Below, one piece after another: positions 48,891 through 60,733 of a DNA stretch of 64,000 nucleotides. Origin of the DNA: Clitopilus passeckerianus (taxonomy: Eukaryota; Basidiomycota; Agaricomycetes; Agaricales; Entolomataceae); assembly GCA_944990035.1 (NCBI GenBank), contig CALYLX010000124.1, forward strand, positions 248,001 through 312,000. Reading direction: 5' to 3'. The notes under the pieces were generated by a model that searched no databases, was not told where the DNA came from, and saw only the letters and a program-made list of their open reading frames with translations. How positions within the stretch are numbered: position 1 is the stretch's first letter; each line of letters begins with the position of its first letter. The position numbers and the translations under genes were made by a program.

Positions 48891-49963
48891 GTTTGAGGTC
48901 TGCAGAAGAGCATGGACGCCAAAGGCCCTCCTTTATGCAAGGTCGACAGTTGGAGCTTCTTAGATCAGGGTCTTATGACGTTTTGAATGTGGCTTAAGAG
49001 AAGGGACAGCTTCGCACTTTACACAATCATATTAACGCTTGTGAGGGTGTTCGCGTACGTGTTGGTAGGCCAGGTGACCCAAACCTTATCAAGACGTTAG
49101 AAGCTGTCGATTGATTTGCAATCCATAGCTCTCTAGGTTATTGATAGCAGAAAGAACATTCGTATTGTCTGCGCTGGCAGCTCGGACGACATGTCGAAAC
49201 GCGACCAAGCTGGGAGTGGCTTCATTGACCTTCGCTGACTCAGTGAACAAGGTTGTTGCAAACAGACCAAAACAGACGCGTCGCGCTGCATATCACGTTT
49301 CGGCAGTGGCAGCATCGAGGAGCTTGACGATCACCCCATGCAACGGCCCACGTTCTCCCATACATCGCCCTCTCAATCGCCTGGACTATGAAATGATAGA
49401 GCGCATTTGTTTGCACCTACGAAATTAGCGGCAGCCACGGCTGCTCCGACCTTTCTAGGGAATATCATCTTGAAGTCTTCATTATCAGTCTATGAAGGCG
49501 CCAATCGCCTTGTGCACATTCCGGGTTCCGGGCTATCACACCCTCCTCTTCCTCGTATTCTCTGCGCCTGGATATATTCATTCAAGAGATTTGGCAACAT
49601 ATCATGGCGCAAATAACTTGGCATAGCCTCACAGTCATAAGCACCCTACCCATAAATACTCATCTTGGCTTTGCCACCGATCGGAAAATGGGGTGCTCTC
49701 ATCCTCTCGTCAACCCCTTCTACCGAGGAAATAGAACCTACCATACGGCCACCCCAGAATGAGAATGCACTGTCAACTAAGCAATTCGCCAGAAATGGAA
49801 AGGCTTGGTCATTGCTTCAACGAAGAGCCATAAAAATCGACAGACTGCCCGCATAGCTGGCCCCCTCACCTTTGACCCTGCCCCATTCGTCTTTGAATAT
49901 TGTCTGTACCTGCGTCTACCCTGTCATTTTCTCACTCATCCTTGCGCTTTTTAGGTCGTTGAT
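48891..49963. other. No confident gene
   Basis: A 95-codon plus-strand frame (49141-49428) lacks recognisable content. The region should contain the promoter of member F; a CATAAAAA element lies near 49829-49836. Confidence 0.4.
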
Positions 49964-50654
49964 ATGTCCGCTTCCCTTTCTGTCAAAGTCAATATCGCCG
50001 ACGAAGACTTGGTGTATCTTAGACAAAATGGCTTCAACTTCTGCCTCAGCAGGGACGTTCTGTTCGAAGGGCAAAGTAAAAAAGGCAATGTTGTCTTCGC
50101 AGCCGTTCCATCTAAGTTTCTCTCGCCCCATATTGGGGTCCAGTGGAAGGATGACTACCAAGTCTATGAGACGTCGCAATTCGAGGTAGAAGTCCAGCCC
50201 CTGCCCTTCAGCTATCATTGCCTGACCAAAATACCCAATTATATAGGCTGGCGCAACAGTCAAAATCTGCACTAACGTCTGTGACATTGTAGGAGACCAG
50301 GAAGCCACCGTTCACGAAGACGGCGTCGTCACAATCTCTGGCGGCTATGGACCCGGTGCGCCATTCCGCGTTGACAACCAATGGAAGGATCAAGCTCGTG
50401 TCGGGGTCAGCAATTACAACGTCCGCAGCGACACATACTCCTCTTTCTTTATTTCTCCCAAAGTAGAGAAATCTTCGACGATCAGCATCCTGCCAATGCA
50501 GTTATACGCCGTCTTTTGGGACAAAAAGCTGGCTGCAGATACTGTATTCCACCCCTCCACCGTCAACCGTTACTTGTTCGCCCTCACGCCGGGTACAGCG
50601 GAGGTCACACTCACGTACAAGGACAAGGAATGGTCGATGGCACCCCCTGAATAA
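49964..50654 (+). CDS. Two-exon family, member F
   Basis: Exon 1 49964-50185 (222 nt), exon 2 50247-50654 (408 nt); 209 residues, intact. Exon 1: VKVNIADEDLVYLRQNGFNF, CLSRDVLFEG, GNVVFAAVPSKFLSPHIGVQ, WKDDYQVYETSQFE. Exon 2: AGATVKICTNVCDIVGDQEA, VDNQWKDQARVGVSNYN, SSFFISPKVEKSSTISILP, AVFWDKKLAADTVFHPSTVN, ending LTYKDKEWSMAPPE. Closest to members B and E of the left cluster, so two sub-families (B/E/F and A/D/G) are present at both sites. Function unknown; soluble, no signal peptide. Confidence 0.8.
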
Positions 50655-52318
50655 TCCATCCTTCCAGAGAGAAGCTCGCCACGCATTCAACCACTCTGTA
50701 GATTCAATTCATTTATGCCATTGTATAGATGTAGAACCTTGTCTCTTAACTATGAAATTCCATTTAGAATATAACCATCTCTATCGCCTTCTTGCTTGTA
50801 CGTTGATGACCCACGCTATTGGGGTCCAAAGACGAAAGTCAACCCACGCTAGTGGAGGAACAAGAGCCTATTCGTCGCTACCATGTACTTGTACCAAATG
50901 AGTCTCTCCCCAATATCTCTTCCGAGCCCCTCCTTCTCCCTGATCAGCAACTTAAAACCCACCGTACGATTCGCTCTCGGTTGGCCGGTTGACCTGTCAG
51001 GCTCGTATTCGACTTCCATTCAACCCGCTTTGAAAGTTTAACTTGTTTCGGCCTGAACGGTTCAAGTAGTTCCACAAGGTCTTCGTGACGGGAATTTGAA
51101 TTTGCTCCGGCCTTCGAGAATCCGGGAGGTTCTCGAGCACGTAAAGATAAATCAAAACGCACCGGGACTTTAATTTGACCGGGTACCATTTTAATTTGAA
51201 GATCGGTAACTCTGATAGAAGCGGCTGTCATCTGGACTTTCCCCAGTAAAATGACGCATACCGTATACCACAAAGGTCGTTTCTCGAATTTTGGTGCCAG
51301 ACTATGATTCGGCTTTGATTAATGATTCTCTAGTATGGGAGCTGGGAGGAGCAAGTATCAAGCAAGTATTGCCAATGATAACTGAGCTCAAAGGATAATT
51401 CAACCCATCCTTCACAGCAAAAGTCCGAACTATCAAGCCAAGTCAACCCCTTCTATAACGCCTTCTTAGATTGCTCGTCAGTTTTACGAATTGAAGTACA
51501 TAGATTAGTCAGCTCCCAGGATGATGATGATGAGTCCACCTAGGCACCCTGCATTCTCCGCCGACCATCTTTTACATTCTTAATGCCAGAGCACATTTGC
51601 TTCTCCCTCTCAGAATCCCCCCTTGCTGGCTGTTCTGATACCACCTGACGCTCACGTCCCATGTATATGCTCAGAAATACCCCAAATGAAGTACCCGGTG
51701 GATTAGAACTTGAAAGAGCTATACGAGATTAGGCTCCAGACGGATGCTCTTGATTCTAGAAGCTGATTATTACTACGGCCACTGTCTAAGGCCGTGGATA
51801 TCTGGGGGACTGAAGGTCATGCAAACCCGGGACATCAACTTGGACACACGCGGATAGTACGTCGCCGTGGCACTTCCTGTGGTTGCAGCTGGTACGTGGG
51901 CGACAAAGATATCTCAAATTCATCGGCCAGTATTTATCTCAGCTCAGCGCTCTATGCATGTCTCGCTTTGGGCGTAGAATTCCTCGTCAAAAACCTTGGG
52001 CTGATACTCTGAATTGGGAAGGATCAAGCAATCGAACGTGGATGTTATTCGGCATTTGTTTGGAGTAAAGGTTCTGTAAAGAAGGTGCTTTGACACCTTG
52101 CATGGAACTGCTTCTCGACGTGTAGAAAGCTTGATTCCGTTTGAGCGGAACCCCAGGTTCTTCTCGGGTACGTGATTCCAAAAGTGGTTTACGCAACTGG
52201 GGACAACTTCCTCCCAGGATGCTCGTCAAGTCCCCTAGGGCTTGAGCTTTCACGATATCTCATCGACGAAATCAACGGACCACACGAACACAACACCAAG
52301 AGGGCAGCAGCGGAAAGC
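50655..52318. other. No confident gene
   Basis: Long spacer with short frames only (for example 51273-50944 minus). No domain, repeat array or tRNA recognised. Confidence 0.4.
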
Positions 52319-52327
52319 TATATAAAA
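52319..52327 (+). promoter_or_regulatory. TATA box of member G
   Basis: GCTATATAAAACC, 153 bp upstream of the ATG. A 65-nt 5'UTR intron (52398-52462, GTACGT...TTTTAG) follows and ends ten bases before the start codon. Confidence 0.65.
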
Positions 52328-52471
52328 CCCGCCATGGCCTGAGGGCTATAGACAGAACAAACCCAATAGTTTGCCTTCGCCTTTACTCCAGAACAGCGTA
52401 CGTTCGCTTCCTGTCCTTGCCTTCGGTTTCTTACTCACTCTCGGGTATCATGCTTTTTTTAGATCAACAAC

Positions 52472-53151
52472 ATGCCCGACAATCTTACCGTCAAAATCAT
52501 CGTTGGTGGTGAAGACTTAGAGGTCGTTCGCGAGAGCGGCTTCAATCTTTGCCTCACCAGGGATGTGGAGTACGGTGGAACGGAGAAGAAAGGAAACGTC
52601 GTCTTTTCTATGGTCCCGAACAAGAAGCTTGGCCCCAACATGACACTCAAGTGGCAGGAGAAGTATCAGGTCTACGAAACGTTCAGCTTCGAGGTGAGGA
52701 AACTTAAATGCATTCAGGATTGATATCCCTGACTAACGTTATAACTATGTAGGGTGGCGCGAAGGTCGACGTCGGCACCAAAGTCACCGACATTGAAGGC
52801 GGCCAGCAAGCCGACTTCAACGAGAATGGCGACTTCTCCATCTCTGGAACCAGCAAGCCCGGCACTTCTTTCCGCGTCAGGAACGAGTGGCAGAACCCTG
52901 CCTGCATCGGTGTCAACAACTACGATGCCTCGACTGGCTCTTTCGCCTCCATCTTCATCTCCCCCAAGCTCCCCATGAACTCCACCAGTGATCTCCTCCC
53001 TATCAAGAAGTTCTCCGTCTTCTGGGACATGAGGTTGGAGACCGACACGATGATCGATCATACCACCACCGACCCGTTCCAGTTCAACCTCACGAACTCC
53101 AGTGAAATTGTCCTGGAGTACAAGGACGCCGTCTGGAGCATCCCCAAGTAG
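52472..53151 (+). CDS. Two-exon family, member G
   Basis: Exon 1 52472-52693 (222 nt), exon 2 52753-53151 (399 nt); 206 residues. Near twin of member D. Exon 1: MPDNLTVKIIVGGEDLEVV, GFNLCLTRDVEYGG, GNVVFSMVPNKKLGPNMTL. Exon 2: DIEGGQQADFNENGDFSIS, VRNEWQNPACIGVNNYDAS, ASIFISPKLPMNSTSDLLP, SVFWDMRLETDTMIDHTTTD, ending VWSIPK. Strong TATA box plus a 5'UTR intron suggest a well expressed gene (inference). Function unknown. Confidence 0.82.
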
Positions 53152-53402
53152 ATGAACGTGATTGGGGAGTCTTATCTAGCCATCGTGCCGTCCGCTTGTA
53201 GTTTCGTACTGATTTTGCCTCGAACTTTGTACTACATACCGTTGTGCCCATTACCATGTGACATTTGACCTTTACAAACCGTCACCCATGAAAGTAGCTG
53301 CATGCGATGATCCAATACGCACAAAGCTGCCTATGCGGCCGGCCGCCTTAATGAAAAAGTAAATGTGTCCGTACGACAGAAGGTATTCGTTAGGGCCGTC
53401 TC

Positions 53403-54271
53403 CTAATTCTTCAATCCGCCTTTTTCCCATTCTACAACATGCAGATTGCGCATCTTTCCTCTAGTCTCCATGAACTTGTCCAAAGTCTGGGTGAGAGTAA
53501 AGCCGTTCTTCTCGAAAACCCTGACACTCCCAGGGTTGCCTTCAAAGGCAGACGCTCGGATTTTGTGAATGCCCATTCGCGGGACACCCCAGTCCCACAG
53601 CAAGGTTTCTATAACGTCGGTCATGATCCCTTGGCCGTGGTGGGAGGGTGCAAGATAGTCTGGGCGGATGCATGAGCCACATTGTCATCGTGATTCTCGC
53701 ACTGGTCAAGGCTCACCTCCAATTGAGAATAGGATATTCGGGTCGCCAAGAGAAAGGTCATTGTTTGCTTTCAGTGCCGCTGCCCTCTCCTCATCCGTTG
53801 CATCATCTCGTTTGGGAAGAACAAGTAATCTCGCCTCAGTTACTCTTCCAATCCCAACGTCGCCGATGTAGAGATCGGTACCGTCGTCTTTGACTTCTCG
53901 AATGGCGCGGATGGGGCATAGGTTCACGAGAATGGGTTCTGGTTGTCCTCGCGCCGCCTCCAATGCTTCAAGAGCTTCATCAGAGGACTTCTTGACTATT
54001 TGGAACCATTGTTCCGCATGTTCTGTTCGATTTGGAGTTAGTAACGCGATAATCAACCAGGAAAAGCGTCTGGTTATTTACCTGGGAGATACGGCAAAGG
54101 TGTGCTCATCAACCCCTCCCAGACTTTCTGGTCGTTTAGATAGGTGATATACCACTGAACGTCCTCATGCCTTGGAGGTGTGATGATGATGTTCTTGTGC
54201 TTTCGGAGGCGGAGGAAGGGTTCTCCGGTGTGGGGGTTCACTTCGAGTGGGGCGAGTTGAAGGTTACTCAT
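53403..54271 (-). CDS. GNAT-family N-acetyltransferase
   Basis: Acetyl-CoA-dependent acetyltransferase, RimJ/RimL-like branch; substrate unknown. Exons: 54271-54082, 54022-53717, 53659-53403; 753 nt, 250 residues. N-terminus LRLRKHKNIIITPPRHEDVQ, then EHAEQWFQIVKKSSDEALEA. The acetyl-CoA loop is SHHGQGIMTDVIETLLWDWG (Q/R-x-x-G-x-G/A type). The final helix-strand pair reads IHKIRASAFEGNPGSVRVFE with KNGFTLTQTLDKFMETRGK. A C-terminal polar tail ends EKGGLKN. Confidence 0.85.
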
Positions 54272-54480
54272 TTCGTGTTCTGATTCATGTTCGTTGAAAG
54301 ACCTGTCCTTTATAATGAGTCGGAAACCTTATGCCGACGAGTCATTGTATCCATGCTGAGCGGGTAAAGTTGCCCCTGATATAGATCAGATCCATACAAA
54401 CGCCCGGTCAATGTAATGCTCCGTCGAAAACGTATCTTCAACATGCATCAGCATAAGCTCCATCCGCGTCGTTATATTTC

Positions 54481-54510
54481 GGGTCGTCCCAGGTTCAAAC
54501 TGGGTAGTAG
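54481..54510 (-). tRNA. tRNA 3'-half fragment
   Basis: Minus strand shows a perfect T-arm (CCCAG-TTTGAAC-CTGGG) followed by ACGACCC as an acceptor 3' strand. No matching 5' acceptor (GGGTCGT) or D-arm is found upstream, so this is only a fragment. Confidence 0.3.
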
Positions 54511-54668
54511 GAACCAATCCGTTGGAAATTTATCCGAGCGAGGGACTTCAGTTCAACTTTCGTGGGAATCTATTCCCTATTTGACTTGTGCCGCTGAAGC
54601 TCATGACAAACAACAAACAACTGGCCATCCTCCCTCTTCATTGACGGTGAGACGCAACACCGGCAGCA

Positions 54669-56798
54669 ATGGTCGCTCAAGTCCTTCAAGGTGTCAACGG
54701 AGTCGCTCAGAATGGGCCGGAGAAGGCTGGTGGCAAGGCTGCGAAGTCCAAAAATCAGCTCCGAAGGCTGAAGGCAAAGCAGAAGAAAGCTGAGGCGGTT
54801 ACGGTGCGCAATGTTCAATATCGATCCAGCTTGCTGAATACTAACGGAGGCATCCAGAACGATGTAGAAGAGGAGAAAGTGGAAACGAAGAAGAAAGAGA
54901 ATGATGACCAGGCTATGAATGTTGACGTCGAGTACGTGTCTGAAGCGCTGGATATCAAAGGTGCTGCCTTTGAAGCATTCTCCGACGTGTTTGCTCGTTT
55001 TCAGGCTCCTCCGGAAGAAACTTCAGTGCGTCTCTACGAATACCCCTGCAGCTCGCTATCTAACCAGGAGAATAGGATCAGAAAGATGGATTGCCCGCTA
55101 AAGGCGAAATAATCTACTCCGACGACGACATGGAATCCGAAGGCGACTCAGACTCGGAGGAGAAAAAACCTCTGTCCAAGAAGAAACAGCGCAAAATCAA
55201 CAGGCTGACAGTTGCTGAACTCAAGCAACTCGTGAAGAAACCAGAGGTAGTCGAATGGACAGACGTCACAGCGGCCGACCCACGGCTTTTGCTGCACCTC
55301 AAAAGCTACCGCAACACCGTACCGATCCCAAGTCATTGGAGTGCAAAACGGGACTATCTTCAAGGAAAACGTGGTATCGAGAAACCACCATTCCAGCTTC
55401 CAGCATATATCGCGGATACTGGGATTGCAACGATGAGGGACGCAGTCAAGGAGAAGGAGGCAAATATGTCACTCAAGGCGAAAACACGGGAACGCGTGCA
55501 ACCGAAGATGGGGAAGATCGACATTGACTACCAGAAGCTACACGATGCGTTCTTCAAGTTCCAGACGAAGCCGCCTGTGACTGGGTTTGGAGAGATGTGA
55601 GTCGTCATATTGGTAACTACTGTTTTCTTCTGGCGCTGACGAATATGTGGCTAATAGGTACTATGAAGGCAAAGAGTTTGAAACCTCTTTGAAAGAGAAG
55701 CGGCCTGGTGATTTGTCGCCTGAACTGGTGGAGGCGTTGTCGATTCCACCGCTCGCACCACCGCCGTGGTTGATCAGCATGCAGAGGTTCGGGCCTCCTC
55801 CGAGCTATCCTACGTTAAGGATACCGGGACTAAATGCGCCTATTCCTGAAGGGTATGTTTCTGCGCATATACGCATGTAGCCACTCACAGTTCTGATATG
55901 TTTCTTCCTTAGTGCACAGTGGGGTTTCCATCCTGGTGGCTGGGGTAAACCTCCCCTTGACGAATACAATCGGCCGTTGTATGGTGACGTCTTTGGTGTC
56001 CTGCCGAAGGTCGGACAGACGGGTGTTGGAGAACCTATCGACAACACACCTTGGGGAGAGTTGGAGCCCGAGGAAGGTTCGTTATTCATGTTCATGCATT
56101 GCTATTTCCTGTCTAATTTTTCACTTATTTGCAGAGGAGGAAGAGGAGGAAGAAAGCGAGAGCGAGGAGGAAGAGGAAGAGGAAGAAGAACAAGCTGCCC
56201 CGACCGACGGCATGCAAACACCCTCAGGCCTCGAGACACCTTCCGGCATGGCCAGTGTCGTCTCAACAGTCGCAGGCGGTCTCGAGACACCCGACTTCCT
56301 CGAACTACGGAAAGGCCGCTCCGTTTCCGACGCCATGGAGGCTAGCTCAGCTGGACCACGTTCACTCTACCAAGTTGTGCCCGAGAAACAGACCTCTGTT
56401 CGTGGACTCATGGGCAGCGAACGTGGATACGACGTTAGCGCTGTTGCGAATGCCTCCGCAGCTATTCCTGTGCTGGGTGATGAAAGGAGTAACAAGGTGA
56501 GCCGTTTTTGCTGGTTCCTTCGGTACCGAGATGGATGACTGACTGTAATTCTTCCTCGCAGCGCAAAGCAAATGGTGTTGATGTCTCAATTGACGCATCT
56601 GAGCTGGAGGGCATGTCGGAGGAGGAGCTCAAGAGGAGATACGAGCAATTCTCGAGGGGTAATGCTGGCGTACCGGGAAGTACGAATGAGGACTTCTCGG
56701 ATTTGATTGCGAAGGAGACAGCTACAAGGAAGAAGCAGAGGATGGAGAGGGACAAGAAGGATAGGGATAAGAAGGGGGAGAAGGGATACAAGTTCTAA
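54669..56798 (+). CDS. CUS1: Splicing factor 3B subunit 2 (SF3B2/SAP145/Cus1)
   Basis: U2 snRNP SF3b component needed for branch-site recognition. Exons: 54669-55025, 55082-55596, 55658-55852, 55913-56076, 56135-56496, 56562-56798; 1830 nt, 609 residues. Lys-rich N-terminus (KNQLRRLKAKQKKAEAV); acidic linker; the DUF382 core (LTVAELKQLVKKPEVVEWTD, then LLLHLKSYRNTVPIPSHWSA, KRDYLQGKRGIEKPPFQLP). A PSP domain follows (EGKEFETSLKEKRPGDLSPE, with WGFHPGGWGKPPLDEYNRPL and WGELEPEE). A Glu-rich stretch spans the fourth intron junction. C-terminus DRDKKGEKGYKF. CUS1 is the yeast name. Confidence 0.94.
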
Positions 56799-57707
56799 CT
56801 TGACCATTTATTGTATATTTTATCATCTGCTATTATATGGCTTGTACGTGCCCCATGCTTCTGATAATTCCGGTGCCTCCCAGCTAAATTCTGGTCGTGT
56901 GCAATGGTTTTTTGAGCTAGACTAAAATTGGAGGTCTCCGTGTCACAGATAGGTGACGAGGGTGACAGGCTCAGCTCAAAGTTTTCTTTACGCCACATCC
57001 ACTTTCGATTCATCATTCAGCTGAACGGCCTGAGCTTGATATGTCAGCGCCGGAACGAAAACAAATACAGGTCTATGCAACAATCAAACCACGAGTTATC
57101 CTGCAAATAGACTCTTGGCGACATTGAACTCAGCTACGAAAGCCGTTGATAAGGCAGTGCATGGCAAAGCTTTGCACCTCCCATGGCTATTCATCATCCT
57201 TGAATCATCCCAGCTATTGCCTGCTATTGTTCTTGTTATGAGCATTTGCGTGTGCCAAAAGGGACCGACTCGCAGCCTCTCGTAGCGTTGGGGTCACACC
57301 GAGTGTCCCGGAATCAGACGGTCGTGTGATCATCTCAGGATCAACGATCTCTGTCAGGTTGGGTTTGTATTGGAGACAGCAGGATTTGGAGTATTTGCGC
57401 GTGGTCTGTTACTCCGCCTCTGCGGATGAAGGGCTGGCTTGGGTTGTGTAAAGTGCTTATGGATGGCACACATCCTTGGCAGATGCTGTGAAAGCGGGGT
57501 CATGACCATGCGTTCGCTCAAGGGGATATGACGGAACTAGATTTCGACATTTCATTACTGGGAACTTATCAAGGCACAGCTACTTGATACGTGGAATCTA
57601 TTCCGGCGGTTCGATCAGAGTTAACAACGTGCGTCGGATTACTGGCTACTTCGAGTCTATAAAGCGTTTTCGCTGGCCATGGACGTGCCATCCATTTCCT
57701 TGTATCC
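56799..57707. other. Intergenic
   Basis: 3' flank of SF3B2 and promoter of the GTPase gene on the right. No gene seen. Confidence 0.5.
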
Positions 57708-60560
57708 ATGTCGTCTGACTCGCCTCTACAGTCTCCTCTGTCGCTGCCTGCAGATACTCTACAAATTAATTGTACGTTGTTAATCGATCCAATTACGCCT
57801 TAATTGACCACTACATTAGCGATCCGAATCGAGCTACCTTCCATCTCTAATAAAAGCATCAAGGCTGCGGAACTATTCGTCGATGGCCAGATTATTCCTG
57901 CAAAATGGGATAAGGAAGGAAGCGGGAATTTGTGCTTCAATGCTCGCCTTAAGCTAGATCCTCCTCGGTAAGTTGAATGTAACCTCTGGCGGAGGTCGGT
58001 AAGCTAACCACATGGCTAGGCCCCTATCTCCTGAATCCCATATTGCACTCGATGTCCACCTGACCCATTCCAAGTTTATGGGGACCAAACGAATAACAGA
58101 ACCGATAAAGGTATCCGTTGATGAACTAATGGCTGCCGTACGCAAACATGAATTAGGTGGGATTTACACTGGCGTGTCTTAAAAGTTCGTCGTTGACTCT
58201 GGCTTGTCAGCTTGGAAGAGGTCATGGAATGACCTCACCATTCATATTAAGGGTTCGCGACCAGCACTCATTGCGCCAGTGGGTATCTCTAGAGATTTTG
58301 CAACTGGGTATAACTCATGGGAAACAATAGCCCCTTGACTCCAGAGCAAGTGTTCGCTCTGTGCCTGACAGTCTGCACCGCCAGGATACATTGCAGGAGT
58401 CCCCACCGTCCATAATGAAACCCACGACGGAGGAAATTCTAGAGCATTGCCCACGGTGAGTTGGTTTGAGCAATAAGCTCTTTGTTCGTTATTCAAGGAT
58501 CTATGCCAGATTCCGGATTCTAGTTATGGGAAAGGTATGGATACTGAAAGTTTTCGACTGGAACCACTGTGTGAACTTAGGCAGACAGGAGCAGGGAAAT
58601 CCTTACTGATTAATAAGACGTTCGGGGTGGATGATGCCGTATGTCGTCAAAGGCGTTCTTGTTTTGCCTCTGCTGACAGGATTCTACAGATTGTCTCCGA
58701 AGATGAACCAGGCTATGCCGACATCGATCATGAGATTTTCTCTGAGGATAACCCTCATTTTGTCCTGCACGATAGCATGGGCTTCGAGCACGGCGACGTA
58801 GAGAATGTTAATACTGTGCGGGAATTTATCCTTGGCCGAAGTAATAAGGAGCATATAGGCGATAACCTTCACGCCATTTGGTAAGTCTGACGTCCATCCA
58901 TGACTCAACGCTTTCAGGGGCCTAAACATGGTTTCCCTCAGGCTTTGTATCGCTATACCTGTGAACGGTGGTCGCCTATTGGAGAAAGGAGTGGAGGATT
59001 TCCTTGACCGCAAGTTGAAAGGGGAGCTTGGAAAAGGTACCGTTCGTCCAAGAGCCCACTCATACGCGCCATTAACGCAGTTCTTAGTGCCCATCATCGT
59101 CGTGTTCACCAAATATGATCAGCTGCTCACTAATATACGACGAAACATGGGCCCAAATGTATTCGAAGGAATGGCCAAGCCAGACATCGACATTCTTGTG
59201 AATGAACATGCACAGGGGCAACTGCACATGCGATGGATCAAATCGTTCGAGGAAAGGACTCAGAACAAGATATCCCACATTTATGTTTCCTGTGAGCAGA
59301 TTTCTTGACTTCCTGAGGTCTTATTCTAATTTTTTTATCGCAGCGAAGGACAACCACGAGAGGAATCTGGCAGATCTTGTCCAAATGACTTACGATTGCG
59401 TTAATGATTATTTCGTTGATGCCTCAATCGTATCCGCCATGGCACAGCGCGTCAGTCCAGTACTGAATATCAAGGCATCGATTGCGTGAGCATTGCTCTC
59501 TTCACCTTTGTGACGGTCATCATTTGACTCCGAGAGCAGCGTTGGGAGACGAAGTAAGCTAACTCCGCTGGTCCTCGTCAGTTTATAATTAATCCTCTTG
59601 CTATTCTAGAATATTGGGCTCGTCTCGCGCGTAGCCTCGCTTTCCACGGAAGACCGCTTCTTCAATGCGTGGATGTGATTCATGCAGATATCATCGGTGT
59701 CTGGCGACTCAACGACCCAAATAACGTGTGTATGACGGCCTCGTTGAACATACATTACCATTGACCTTTCGAAGTTCCTGTCTAGCCATGAATTCAAGGC
59801 TTTGATTTCAAAACTGGTCGATAAGGAGGAAAACCACGTCATCGTCCGAACTGCCCACCGAGTCATGTAAGTTGCAATGTTTTGGCCGACGCAGTTTCTA
59901 CCATACTGATGGCATTACAGACCAGCAGGCGTGTCCATGGTCGCTGGACTAGCAGGCATTCTTTCGGGTATTGCAGCTGCCACCGTAGCGGCGCCGATTG
60001 TAGTACCAATCGCAGCCGCACTCGTATTTGCTAAGTGGGTGAATGACGTCTATCAGCATACGTAAGTTCCCGTTGCTATTTTGTACATTGAAGGCTAACT
60101 GGTAATCTTCAGGTCATTCGTGCTGGAACGTCTAATGACTTATATCATCGACCTCAGTCTCGTCTTGCAGAACCTCTTCTGGCTCCAAACTCTCCGTAGC
60201 CCCGGGAAGCCAGTCACCCGTCGGCTTATCAAGATAGCGGTGCAGGCGTATGCTGAATCAAACGCAAAGCAGGCTCTGCTCTTCAAGATCGAGCAGCACG
60301 TTCGGGATGGAATACGTCTGGATATGGGCCCAGACACAACACTAAACCGAATCGAGGAACTGCTTCACGCGCATATCATCGATTCCGCAGAGGTACTTTC
60401 GTACCGAAGTAGTCTCAATGGCTCAAGTGTCAACGAGTGGGACGCAGACGAAGATTGGGACTCGACTAATTCCACCAACGATTGGCAACGGCTCCGTCGA
60501 GGCGAAGAGTCTGGGGTCAATACACATGCCATATTTGAGGCAGCTTCTATGGCACGGTAG
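57708..60560 (+). CDS. G-domain (AIG1/TRAFAC-like) GTPase with C-terminal hydrophobic segment
   Basis: N-terminal beta-rich region (IRIELPSISNKSIKAAELFV; HIALDVHLTHSKFMG) resembling a C2-type domain, then a G domain. G1 is VMGKTGAGKS, formed by splicing at the GGCAG acceptor near 58583. G3 LHDSMGFEHGD; G4 VPIIVVFTKYDQL. Later exons: MTYDCVNDYFVDASIVSAMA, KYWARLARSLAFHGRPLLQC. A Gly/Ala/Val-rich hydrophobic run (GLAGILSGIAAATVAAPIVV) probably spans or associates with a membrane. A helical C-terminal region ends INTRON-free at GVNTHAIFEAASMAR. Exons between 58200 and 58490 are uncertain: a 106-nt gap, twice the normal intron size, may hide a microexon. Convergent with the similar gene to the right. 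Confidence 0.8.
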
Positions 60561-60733
60561 TTTATAGATTAAGAAATCAACGTGGACGTTCTTAATTCTA
60601 TCGGCGAACTTTATACACACTTAATTCAAGGCCACACTACTTTCTAGAGTGTATCGAGTTATTTACGGTTCTATAATTCAACCATGACACCCTACGGTGA
60701 AGTGATAGCATTGCAAGAGCACCGAGTCAGGTT

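Noticed and set aside
59606..59866. Minus-strand 86-codon frame in the GTPase gene
   Set aside because: Antisense to well-supported exons of the plus-strand gene.
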